Positions 38,301 through 45,298 of a stretch of DNA of 64,000 bases are shown piece after piece. The stretch is from Candidatus Coprovivens excrementavium (GTDB lineage Bacteria > Bacillota_I > Bacilli_A > RF39 > UBA660), in the NCBI GenBank assembly GCA_944363975.1, contig CALVVU010000004.1, positions 124,001 through 188,000 on the forward strand. The letters run 5' to 3'. Within the stretch, counting starts at the first letter, position 1, and each line of letters begins with the position of its first letter. Both the position numbers and the translations under genes were made by a program. Below the pieces are notes generated by a model that saw nothing but the letters and a program-made list of their open reading frames with translations, was not told where the DNA came from and did not search any database.

Positions 38301-39322
38301 CTTATTAAAGAATAATCACCATTTTCAGCAAAATACTTAGCAACCAAATAGGAATCATTAATATCTCCATAAGATTTAATTCTATCTAAGGAAATATCAC
38401 TATTTTTTATTATATCAATAACATCCTCATTAACAGCATTTTTCTTTGCGTACATTAAAGCATCAGTTTTACCTTCACGCAAAAATTTCAATAATAAAGA
38501 AGAACTATTTCTGTAAGAACCATCATAAAGAGAATAATCATAATAAGAAAAATTAGTATATGAAACTAACTCGGGTGAAGGATTTGTAGCAAAAACTAAC
38601 GCCTTACTACCACCTATATCAATAAATTTTCTTACTAAATTTTCGTCTTCTAAAACCGATATGTCATTATTGCCTAAATAAGAAGTAATTAATACTTCAA
38701 AAAAACTATCAAAATCAAAATCATCATAATTAGCTAATTCTTTAAGTAAAGATGTAAGATTATCACTAAAAGATGAATAATTACCAAAGTATTTTTCTAA
38801 ATATTGATAATGATTTTGAACTATCCCAACAGCTATTAAAGAAACATTAGGATAAGTAACAGAATCCATTATCGCATATACCATCTCTGGATGTTCTAAA
38901 CATATTTCGACTTGTACAGCAGGTAATATCTCAAATTTATCTATAATATCATTTAAAGAAATCCCCTTATTCAAATAATAATTTAAATCATTCGAATCAA
39001 AAACGATACCAGCAGTACTTAAAATCTCCTTATTGTTATAATAATGATCCATCAATGAATAATAAAATTCATCAGAAACCACTAACTTAGTTAATATCAG
39101 ATTTTCAATATCAGTATCCAAATCTAACTCTTTAAAAAAATCTTCATCATTAATATATTTATCTACAAAAGAAAAATATTCATTATGTATTTTTTCCCTA
39201 CGCTGAAGGAATGCTGAAAAATCATTAGCAAAATCATCAATATCCAAATCGAACTTCTTAAATATATCAGCTATTTTTTCGCCTTCAAACATACTTAAAA
39301 ACTTTTTTACATCTTCTTGCAT
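32315..39322 (-). CDS. Giant multidomain protein, about 2335 aa, with helical repeats and a kinase-like C-terminus
   Basis: No signal peptide or membrane helix, so it is predicted cytosolic. Residues about 1-1750 are irregular helical repeats with phrases such as KEIVSSYPNVVDFYS and EFAKNYLLDYPIVFKYVPGLI, loosely like DUF4116 repeats. Residues about 1790-1990 hold a domain (STLSTSSIS, FMLFMNGRDL, GYNEVAGFR, VDIPIIKFN) also found in the 569-aa protein at 46398-48107. Residues about 2090-2230 resemble a PI-kinase/HipA-type fold: GIMYKYKEGDNTYLLKP, CNFDCFVGNFII, RGIDKEQSF. The loop lacks the usual DRH residues. The start at 39322 is chosen because the upstream GTG belongs to the AAGGTG ribosome-binding site. 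The function is unknown. Confidence 0.8.
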   Translation of the reverse strand: MQEDVKKFLSMFEGEKIADIFKKFDLDIDDFANDFSAFLQRREKIHNEYFSFVDKYINDEDFFKELDLDTDIENLILTKLVVSDEFYYSLMDHYYNNKEILSTAGIVFDSNDLNYYLNKGISLNDIIDKFEILPAVQVEICLEHPEMVYAIMDSVTYPNVSLIAVGIVQNHYQYLEKYFGNYSSFSDNLTSLLKELANYDDFDFDSFFEVLITSYLGNNDISVLEDENLVRKFIDIGGSKALVFATNPSPELVSYTNFSYYDYSLYDGSYRNSSSLLLKFLREGKTDALMYAKKNAVNEDVIDIIKNSDISLDRIKSYGDINDSYLVAKYFAENGDYSLISSLTSILSNIECFEYVLNLHNTGKYVLEPYYDNSDAYNFLCGVLVGDWSFFDNYTDFDISLNVASRLIEIGFNVDVFVRHVSKWKNRDVFIEAFAMKNEYLPLLYTYDEKIVTRYADKIKFELFLDAKAKYGDVILPKVLLFKFVKEGHYEVLDIDNLYISEFELEELGFDTLTYEEYLKLPDYVQNIPVLKELFLDKDASYLKELLENNPNSSVLEKAILSGMTFDDIKPYMDDDRSLTPATVLHLLKNGDKRGVRYLSFYHDNDVVKEIGDLYYELLNGRLPDTEDLNSSFHFAGIIIRKFIKMGRFEILEVVDKIYGDNVELLLNSGYDFEMFKKYPVLNGEVIKKFVTLENEEDLVKTLEQLKEKKEYLYFSEATELFINMYKVGFSKDSLSKMQNIININCKDLTKYLNEDDYEIFNIVDIREMVNNKIFLSRVLNHISLERTLELLNSFSINSDTKLFIIRKMVTRGYYDFISYYTDKIEEDVLKRALLGGYFPEKQVCENRYFNIYLKKMSFTKEELDYLKSKIQVDYRYIIFFPEITDDFEVLVQFIKEKPSLIKLLDVEKRKDINLLKIIVKEDPRLCSELIYSSISSKDLVTLLNMNISLLNYLESKYLNIEVIKEIVSSYPNVVDFYSGYLDENTILTALNTGYKFSDKTSVSIIKVALKNNINVEKSLLINLETKTLLAMANDLINSADNTLSNLFKDVLNELYENDKYDFIYEFVLFIRNNWYLRDEIKIFLDSFEIDTSKYMNYDFSNKESFLLSLRLDELPRDETALSMIDEILENADNKKIIISWIDNYLVDSEAALKKKYEIAKKYFLENPMYYISIADINDADIINMVKEQIYEYPQLYRYVPSILDNKKLILNLLGSSNLDSVSNLYYYLNTEFRNDLEILEVAIKLDERVFSYVNADDPKIIEFAKNYLLDYPIVFKYVPGLITDKETALKLVSYDYGAVYTFLPEKLKTDFDICSSLLDVNVDFIFKFPNSMDRFKELVCKALSIRGDLINRITNVIDLDEELVIKALCTYPTAFFTVPEQFFNANVFAHVGDLTLVDRSYLTVPKILEIIHYDTFDMNNQKNCEFVVDYFLSNLSHDVVLDKNDQRLRDVFAKGINLDNSNLISRDGATFRKLVMSLPYLDIEMFDVEIRTVLKDALEILSKTGKLNTLEKNPIFNYDVVKYIYPLFGADFVLDIIKYNTPAASLVAKEIKTHNEKLVTDYYDIICKYNIFVADDKRVHYAFRYFEKIKPLVTDIINFRDDLTEADVRNLRKIIIGENVFGINTYDELVAYDEFTESFWQEKMNTDDICEIKNVLATLFGYNNVSLLATDFNNFQLKNFPNLKIVREDIIKQYGKEKAKEIFEECFYTKKDASIIILMSRVIESENINELKELMSKFIRQKDGALDYCDEVREIINKIRKLHNYQFNGRLTRIDDIKSDRLEKDDPNNPYGVTIIEMNSEKFNFLAHRLYSYDSNMSGFAEKLMKEPSLWTKLEGASTLSTSSISDKGFWFLHNTNPNGVIYLFNDLPKNFMLFMNGRDLYVEHGGYKMEPTASKNSFTNIDALNQCSCFKHSGYNEVAGFREGMLPCAFACIGDAPNEDTIRAAKFFSEMLGVDIPIIKFNIKAYDEKKKEDLRKAKEEYMYNPNYEAMRSIFIDGIKTNTPEERIRKKIDYCLNVLNTKYRNGEISFQFFTKSLIEMESVVGQIIVDLPDCKKELSRIGVYRKTLLVLKGCTKEEIITLETAAMGESGIMYKYKEGDNTYLLKPSVDKKKHDSQPFRADIQEAASRLQEFLSPSTAVKVESIGGSMKISKQELVEISSENSKVLEDWVSNGGALDYQYSSALLREYVVDFLLCNFDCFVGNFIIDSSNCVRGIDKEQSFRFIDNPQSLKADYSYTPNGVHRIPIYQILFNRYKNGEIDLDLSVVTDTIEKVKLLSDEDYKNIFRDYATGLDKYRVDEILNMILKRRDDAIFSMEEFIEELREMKKSEGVTL

Positions 39323-39412
39323 AAATCTCAACACCTTATCTTCGATAATTATAACACAAGTTAAATGATATAAAAAGCAATATATGTTATAATATTTCTA
39401 CGAGGTGAACTT

Positions 39413-39766
39413 ATGAAATTATTAAAAGAATCTATAATTGAAATAAAAAAATCCAAATTTATTGGATTATGTTATGAAATCTCCTCACCAGAAGAAGCTA
39501 AAAATATTATTGAATCGTTAAAAAAAGAACATAAAAAAGCTCGTCATATCCCATATGCGTATAAAGTAAACAATACTGCTAAGAAAACTGACGATAAAGA
39601 ACCAACTAATACTGCAGGGCTTCCGATATATAATATATTAGAAAAAAAAGATTTAAATAGTCATTTAGTAGCTGTAATCAGATACTTTGGCGGTATTAAA
39701 TTAGGAGCAGGAGGATTATTACGTGCTTACTCTGAAACAGCAAATGAAGTGACTAAAGATCTATAA
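39413..39766 (+). CDS. YigZ/IMPACT-family protein, N-terminal domain only
   Basis: 117 aa. It matches the UPF0029 (IMPACT) domain: SKFIGLCYEISSPEEAK, KKARHIPYAYKV, DDKEPTNTAGLPIYNIL, HLVAVIRYFGGIKLGAGGLLRAYSETANE. The usual protein is about 200 aa with a C-terminal DUF1949 domain; here a stop follows EVTKDL and no further similar sequence is seen in any frame before the terminator. It is either a natural short form or a truncation at the junction with the foreign-looking nitroreductase gene. The start has GAGGTGAAC upstream. Confidence 0.85.
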   Translation: MKLLKESIIEIKKSKFIGLCYEISSPEEAKNIIESLKKEHKKARHIPYAYKVNNTAKKTDDKEPTNTAGLPIYNILEKKDLNSHLVAVIRYFGGIKLGAGGLLRAYSETANEVTKDL

Positions 39767-39785
39767 AAATCTTATTTTTTGCAAA

Positions 39786-39822
39786 GAAAAATACTATATC
39801 TTAAATCGATATAGTATTTTTC
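39786..39822. terminator. Bidirectional terminator, yigZ-like and nitroreductase genes
   Basis: Perfect 13-bp stem AAAAATACTATAT/ATATAGTATTTTT with a 9-base loop; A/T runs built into the stem serve both strands. Confidence 0.88.
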
Positions 39823-40345
39823 ATACCATTACGTCCCTTATGTCCTTTCTCGGTCTAGCCTTAGGGAACTGATCAGACAGGCCCACACCTACACAAGATA
39901 CAGTTTCATAAGGGACATCAAGAATCTCCTTAATTTCATTACTTACTAGGTTAGTATTACCTATCCAGATAGTACCTAAACCCATATCAGTATACGCAAG
40001 TATCATATTCTCAATACAAGCACCTATAGAAATAATATCCATATCACGATTCTCAACCACTTCGTTATCGATAAAAACCATAATTAAATGGGGAACGTTC
40101 CTAATAATACCCGCAGTATGAGGACCGGTATGCCCGGGAATATCTCTGGTCTTGTTTTCTAATACATCAGCGATAGAATTTTTCTCTGATGCGCTCAATA
40201 TCTTAAACTTCCAAGGTTGTCTATTGTGGGCACTTGGAGCTCTTACACCGGCAAGAATACCTTTCATCAAGGTTTCTTCCTCTAATATGACACTCTTGTA
40301 TTTGCGTATACTCCTACGAGATTCAATCACATCACTGAGCAGCAT
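39821..40345 (-). CDS. Nitroreductase-family protein
   Basis: 174 aa FMN-dependent nitroreductase fold: N-terminal MLLSDVIESRRSIRKYK (FMN-binding SRRSIR), RAPSAHNRQPWKF, and IGACIENMILAYTDMGLGTIWIGN near the middle. Members reduce nitro compounds, quinones or enones with NAD(P)H; the substrate cannot be told. The DNA is visibly richer in G and C than all neighbours (GTATGCCCGGGAA, GGGGAACGTTCC), with codons such as GGG, CCC and CGG that nearby genes avoid, which suggests recent acquisition. It is a single-gene unit. Confidence 0.9.
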   Translation of the reverse strand: MLLSDVIESRRSIRKYKSVILEEETLMKGILAGVRAPSAHNRQPWKFKILSASEKNSIADVLENKTRDIPGHTGPHTAGIIRNVPHLIMVFIDNEVVENRDMDIISIGACIENMILAYTDMGLGTIWIGNTNLVSNEIKEILDVPYETVSCVGVGLSDQFPKARPRKDIRDVMV

Positions 40346-40416
40346 ATTCTATCACCAATATAATCATATCATATAAAATCAAAAAAGCAAACACTTTTTT
40401 TATTTAACAACTAAAT

Positions 40417-40445
40417 TTGACTACAATATACACATATGCTAGAAT
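40417..40445 (+). promoter_or_regulatory. Promoter of the 906-aa orphan
   Basis: TTGACT (40417-40422), a 17-base spacer and TAGAAT (40440-40445), then AGGTGG and ATG at 40470. Confidence 0.8.
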
Positions 40446-40469
40446 TTATGCCGATTAGGTGGAAATTAT

Positions 40470-43190
40470 ATGGAACAAATAAATATTAATAAAATTGAAC
40501 AATTAATTTCAGATATAAAAGAATACACTAAAAATAATTCAAGATTAGAAGAATTATTTACAACACAGCCACAAATAAGTATGAGTGTATACAAAAAAAC
40601 AACTATCTTTTATGCCGAAAAGAAATTTGAAGAACATGAAAAGAGTAAACAAGCAATACCTCATGGCTTTTACCAAATACTCGAACAAGAAATAAATCAA
40701 AATGGCGTCTTAAAAACAATAAAAAAATATGATAAAGAAATAACTCTTATCTCTGAAGTAGTTAACATACCCAAAAAAGAAATCATAAAAATACTATCAA
40801 ATTTAAAATTAAATAATAAACAAAATATCGCAACAACAGTTTTTACAGTTTCTAGAAATTATTTAAAAGAAATAATCCGTAAATTTACTGCTAAGTATAA
40901 AGAAGAATTTATAAAAAGAATAATTGATGAAAAACTAAATCTTTTAGAACAAAATATAACTCGCAAAAAAGAAGAAAAAAGCAAGAAACTTCTCCCAATC
41001 GAAAGTTTTATTGACTTTTTTATCAACACACCTGCTTTAATAGAAGCATTATCAGCAATTGTTATCAAAAAATTAAATATCTACCCTACAACAACACAAC
41101 TAAAAGAAACATTAAGAGCAGTCTTTGATGAAGATTATATCGAATCATTAAAAGCAATATACAAAATAACAAAACCACCATATTTTAAAAATTTTGAAGA
41201 AAATAAAGTCTATGATCGTTTAAAAAGAAACTATGAACCAAAATTAAACAAATTATTTACTCGTTATACTATGGAACAAAAAGAACAATTAATTCAAATA
41301 TTAGAATTAAAAAAGAAAATAAAATTATATCAAGGAACTGAAAATTTAGAAATAAATACAATAAAAAAACGTTTAAAGGCTGCAATTCCTCATGATGATC
41401 AAATTTTACTTGAAGAAATAAGTAATCTAATGGCTAAATGTAATTGTTCAATTAAATTAATAAATAACCAATTTATATTTGACTTTAAAATAAATATAAC
41501 AAAAGAAGAAATAAAAGAATGTAAAAATTACATTAAATTAGAAAAATATTTAAAATCAATACACAATTTCATCTATCCGTATTATGAAAAACAAAACAAA
41601 TTAGTCTATAGTGCGGTAAGCAAAACTCCTACTCCACTATCATCAAATGAAGAAGATTATCAAATAAATACAGATTTTTGGCTAACAAAAGAAAAAATAA
41701 TTCAAGCGATTAGTGCCATTAACATCGATAAATTAAATCAATTAACTCCAGAAAATTTTGCTCTATTAAAAGACTTTTTAATTGAAAAAGGATTTCTATG
41801 GGCTTATATTGCAGATAATATAGAATTAAATACTTTCGCTAAAATAATCAATAACTTTTCTTCAATAATAGCTTGTTGTTCAAAAGAAGAACTAACAATT
41901 GATAATATTAAAGAAATAATTAAAAAAGCTAATCTTTACGATTATGCTAACGATTTAATAATTGGTTTAATTGGAACAGATATTGCTGCCAAAGTTATAA
42001 ATTACAATCAATTTTCTGGAACCAACGTAACAGACGAAGTTATAAAAAGTCGTTTAAGAAAAGTAGTTGATTTATCTGTTCGTAGTGAAAGAATCAAAAA
42101 AAGCAGTCTTCCTTTTAACTGCAATGTTAAATACGATAATCTACGTTTATTAAGATATAGAAATAATGATCCAACCATTTTTACAAGTGGTATAGATACA
42201 AAAACATGTTTTTTCATCTCTGTAAATGAAAACGACTTTTTCTTTTATAGCCTATTAAATAAGAATGGATATGTAATAAAAATAGTTGATAAAGACAACA
42301 ATCTTTTAGCTCGTGCTACATGTTTCCGTCGTAACAATATATTAATGATTAATGGTATTAGATGTAAAAATAACAAAGTTATTTCTAAATCTCAAGAAGA
42401 AACAAAGGAAATGATTCAAATTGTTAATTTAGTAAAGCTAATGGCCCAAAAAATGATTGAATTAACTAGTAAAGATCATTGTCCAATCGATTATGTTGTA
42501 TGTAATAAAGCTGGAATCTTAGAAAATACCGAAATAGATGAATATTTCAAGTTTGAAAATATTAATGCCGATTTATTTCACGAACCGATAAACATATATG
42601 ATCAAGACTGGTTAGAATTCATTCACACTTATGATAATCAAGAACAACTTCTTCAAGAAGTACCATATAACCCAAAAAAAAGTTTTACAACTGATTTTGG
42701 AAATCACTACCCAGTAATTTTAATATCATCACGTAATAATATAGGTTTAACATCACTAAAAGATATAAGTTTAAAAGATCAACAAGACACATATGATAGA
42801 CCAAGAACAGAAATTGAAGAATACATCGGAGCAGAATTAACCCCAGATATTCTTGCTAGAATAAACCGTATAAGAGCTCTATCATGCTTTACAGGAACTA
42901 TCGATGAACAAAGAAAAAAACAACAAGAATATAAATTAATAACAAATCCTGAATTAATAAAATGCACAATTATCGGTGATGATTGGTGTATAATAGTTTC
43001 AACAACTAATAAATATGGAATTTTCTTTGCAAACTACTCCGATATTAATAAAAAAGAAGTAAAACAATATCTTCAAAAAATAAATGAAACTTATATTCCA
43101 AGTAATCCTCAAGACTTAATAGAAAAAGATATAGTTCCAATAAAAGACGATATAAAAATATATATACCAAAAAAAAGTTTAGGAAACTAA
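40470..43190 (+). CDS. Large orphan protein (906 aa), function unknown
   Basis: No family is recognised. There is no signal peptide or membrane helix. The first about 530 residues are helical and very Lys/Glu-rich. A distinct, probably folded domain follows (about 545-720): LRLLRYRNNDPTIFTSGIDT, CFFISVNENDFFFYSLLNKN, GYVIKIVDKDNNLLARA, CFRRNNILMINGIRCKN. The strand pattern ending in 'LLARATCFRRNN-LMINGIR' faintly recalls acyltransferase-type folds, but this is not secure. A C-terminal segment of about 170 residues (YPVILISSRNN, WCIIVSTTNKYGIFFANY) ends the protein. It is a single-gene unit between two strong terminators, with a good promoter. Confidence 0.7.
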   Translation: MEQININKIEQLISDIKEYTKNNSRLEELFTTQPQISMSVYKKTTIFYAEKKFEEHEKSKQAIPHGFYQILEQEINQNGVLKTIKKYDKEITLISEVVNIPKKEIIKILSNLKLNNKQNIATTVFTVSRNYLKEIIRKFTAKYKEEFIKRIIDEKLNLLEQNITRKKEEKSKKLLPIESFIDFFINTPALIEALSAIVIKKLNIYPTTTQLKETLRAVFDEDYIESLKAIYKITKPPYFKNFEENKVYDRLKRNYEPKLNKLFTRYTMEQKEQLIQILELKKKIKLYQGTENLEINTIKKRLKAAIPHDDQILLEEISNLMAKCNCSIKLINNQFIFDFKINITKEEIKECKNYIKLEKYLKSIHNFIYPYYEKQNKLVYSAVSKTPTPLSSNEEDYQINTDFWLTKEKIIQAISAINIDKLNQLTPENFALLKDFLIEKGFLWAYIADNIELNTFAKIINNFSSIIACCSKEELTIDNIKEIIKKANLYDYANDLIIGLIGTDIAAKVINYNQFSGTNVTDEVIKSRLRKVVDLSVRSERIKKSSLPFNCNVKYDNLRLLRYRNNDPTIFTSGIDTKTCFFISVNENDFFFYSLLNKNGYVIKIVDKDNNLLARATCFRRNNILMINGIRCKNNKVISKSQEETKEMIQIVNLVKLMAQKMIELTSKDHCPIDYVVCNKAGILENTEIDEYFKFENINADLFHEPINIYDQDWLEFIHTYDNQEQLLQEVPYNPKKSFTTDFGNHYPVILISSRNNIGLTSLKDISLKDQQDTYDRPRTEIEEYIGAELTPDILARINRIRALSCFTGTIDEQRKKQQEYKLITNPELIKCTIIGDDWCIIVSTTNKYGIFFANYSDINKKEVKQYLQKINETYIPSNPQDLIEKDIVPIKDDIKIYIPKKSLGN

Positions 43191-43204
43191 ACTTTTTTTA
43201 CTTT
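43171..43204. terminator. Bidirectional terminator, 906-aa gene and trxA
   Basis: Perfect 12-bp stem AAAAAAGTTTAG/CTAAACTTTTTT overlapping the stop codons of both convergent genes. Confidence 0.88.
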
Positions 43205-43491
43205 ATTAAATCTTCAACCTCTTCTAAAGGCATATACCCCATACTTTGTTTTATCTTAGTACCATTTTCAAAAACAATTAATGTCGGAATACTCATTATT
43301 CCAAATTTCATCGCAATACTAGGGCACTTATCAGTATCAACTTTAAGAACATTATATTTCTTTGATAATTGTTCAATAATAGGTGATAACATCTTACATG
43401 GCCCACACCATTCTGCATAAAAATCAACTAACCATTTACCTTCTTTTATTGTACTATCAAAATCTTTTTCATTACTTAAAACCTTTAACAT
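43198..43491 (-). CDS. trxA: Thioredoxin
   Basis: 97-aa disulfide reductase with the active site WCGPCK (near residue 29) and the cis-Pro loop MSIPTLIVFENG. The length is a little under the usual 104. It follows cvpA by 10 bases, so the pair is cotranscribed. Confidence 0.95.
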   Translation of the reverse strand: MLKVLSNEKDFDSTIKEGKWLVDFYAEWCGPCKMLSPIIEQLSKKYNVLKVDTDKCPSIAMKFGIMSIPTLIVFENGTKIKQSMGYMPLEEVEDLIK

Positions 43492-43501
43492 AATTCATCT
43501 C

Positions 43502-44221
43502 CTATTCGTCATTAACATTTATTTTACCATTATCTATTAATATTTGTAAATTATCTTCTGTAATAACATTATACTTCAATAAAATATCAATTGCTTTTTC
43601 ATTGAACTCCTCTTTATCTTTAGTATCTTCATATTCCAAAGCTAATGAAGTTATTTCATCTACCGATTTTAAAGTAGAACCAAAAGCCTGATTTAATACT
43701 GGTAAAGACGCGATATCATTAGCTAAAGAGTCTTTCATTGTATAGCCAAATAAATTACAACCAAATCTAAAGAAAAACAATACAAAATATAATACAACTA
43801 AAGATTTAATAAAACCAACTATTGCTCCTAAAATCTTACCAGGTATACCAAGTAAAAAAATTAAAGATAGAAGTCGATCAACTAATCCAGTCAATTTAGC
43901 AATTATCTTTATTGCTATCATCAATACAATAAAAACTATTAAAAAAGCAATTATTTCATAAATAATAATATTTAGTGCAGATACACCTTTAAACAAACCA
44001 CCTAACTTAAAAAAAGGTAAATGAGTATACATAAAAACTGATAACGGATTTTTTAAAATATAAGCTCCTATTATTGCCGCAATAAATCCTAAAAAACGTA
44101 TACTACTTTCTAAAAATCCCTTTTTATAACCAGCAATTATTTCAAGTAAAATATATAAAATTATAACAATATTAACTATAGCAACTACCGGATCACTAAA
44201 ATTAATAGAAAACATCGTCAT
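43502..44221 (-). CDS. CvpA-family membrane protein
   Basis: 239 aa with four hydrophobic helices in the CvpA pattern: VNIVIILYILLEIIAGYKKGFLES near the start, then FLGFIAAIIGAYIL, IIAFLIVFIVLMIAIKIIAKLTG and ILGAIVGFIKSLVVLYFVLFF. A charged C-terminal tail follows. CvpA proteins are named for colicin V production in E. coli; the Bacillus homologue YshB lies next to mutS2 and rnhC. Here rnhC is the divergent neighbour, which supports the assignment. Confidence 0.85.
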   Translation of the reverse strand: MTMFSINFSDPVVAIVNIVIILYILLEIIAGYKKGFLESSIRFLGFIAAIIGAYILKNPLSVFMYTHLPFFKLGGLFKGVSALNIIIYEIIAFLIVFIVLMIAIKIIAKLTGLVDRLLSLIFLLGIPGKILGAIVGFIKSLVVLYFVLFFFRFGCNLFGYTMKDSLANDIASLPVLNQAFGSTLKSVDEITSLALEYEDTKDKEEFNEKAIDILLKYNVITEDNLQILIDNGKINVNDE

Positions 44222-44308
44222 CTTACCACTCCTACTCTATAATAATTATAATATAATAAAGATGATTTTAAAAGTAAAATATGATAATATTATTAAAGAG
44301 GTGAACTT

Positions 44309-45265
44309 ATGAAAAATACTTTTAAACCAGCAACAATTGTTTTTAAAGTTAGTGATAATATAAAAGAAGAAATGATTAAGCATTATGCTGATCGTAAATG
44401 CGAAAAAATTCCTCCTTATGCCATTTTCCAAGTCAAAGACTTTGATTGCGTTACAACATTATACGAATCTGGAAAAGTTATGTTTCAAGGAATTGGCGCC
44501 GATATTGAAGCCTCTTATTGGACAGAACAAGAAAGAATATTAAACAATCGACTTATTCAAACCGATTCCAAAGAAAAAGAAAAGAAAAAAGAGGAGAAAA
44601 AAATATTTCTTAATGAATCTACAGTTGGCTCCGATGAAGTTGGAACTGGTGACTATTTCGGACCATTAGTCGTTACAGCTACATATGTAAGTAAAGAAAA
44701 TATTTCTTTTATGCAAGAACTAGGTGTCCGTGACTCTAAAAAATTAACTGATGATAAAATAATCAAAATAGCACCTTCAATAATTAAGAAAATTCCTTAT
44801 ACAACAATTATCTTAACTAATCAAGAATACAATAGTTATCACAGTACCGAATTAAACATGAATAAAGTTAAAGCTATTCTTCATAATAAATGTTTATTAT
44901 CTATAATAAAAAAAGAAAATATTACCAATACTAAAATAGTTGTCGATCAATTCGAAAATCCAAAAGCTTATTATAATCATTTATCTCATACGAAAGAAAA
45001 AGTCACAAATATCACATTTATGACCAAAGCTGAAGATCAATGTATGAGTGTTGCTGCAGCATCTATTATAAGTCGTTACATTTTCTTAAAAGAAATAAAA
45101 AAATTATCTGAACGTTTTAACATCGAAATACCACTAGGAGCTTCTAATTTAGTAGATGAAGTTGGAGTTACTCTCGTCAACAAATATGGTCCTAAAATTT
45201 TAGAAGAAATAGCTAAATTAAATTTTAAAAATACAAATAAAATTTTAGAAAACGTTAAAAAATAA
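44309..45265 (+). CDS. rnhC: Ribonuclease HIII
   Basis: Cleaves RNA in RNA-DNA hybrids. 318 aa: an N-terminal TBP-like substrate-binding domain (about 1-85), then the catalytic RNase H fold with SDEVGTGDYFGPLVVTA (Asp-Glu of HII/HIII), VRDSKKLTDDKI, IVVDQFENPKAYYNHL and MTKAEDQCMSVAAASIISRY. All acidic residues are present. The start has GAGGTGAAC upstream. It is divergent from cvpA. Confidence 0.96.
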   Translation: MKNTFKPATIVFKVSDNIKEEMIKHYADRKCEKIPPYAIFQVKDFDCVTTLYESGKVMFQGIGADIEASYWTEQERILNNRLIQTDSKEKEKKKEEKKIFLNESTVGSDEVGTGDYFGPLVVTATYVSKENISFMQELGVRDSKKLTDDKIIKIAPSIIKKIPYTTIILTNQEYNSYHSTELNMNKVKAILHNKCLLSIIKKENITNTKIVVDQFENPKAYYNHLSHTKEKVTNITFMTKAEDQCMSVAAASIISRYIFLKEIKKLSERFNIEIPLGASNLVDEVGVTLVNKYGPKILEEIAKLNFKNTNKILENVKK

Positions 45266-45266
45266 T

Positions 45267-45298
45267 AAAAGAACTTCATAACACTTGAAGTTCTTTTA
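45267..45298. terminator. Bidirectional terminator, rnhC and holA
   Basis: Perfect 12-bp stem AAAAGAACTTCA/TGAAGTTCTTTT between convergent genes. Confidence 0.88.

Noticed and set aside
32106-39322. Reading the giant protein and 70-aa partner as a toxin-immunity pair
   Set aside because: There is no export signal, no recognised toxin domain and no second immunity-like copy; the idea is kept only as a speculation within the finding.
39821-40345. Integrated mobile element around the nitroreductase gene
   Set aside because: No transposase, integrase, target duplication or inverted repeats were found at its edges; only base composition is unusual.
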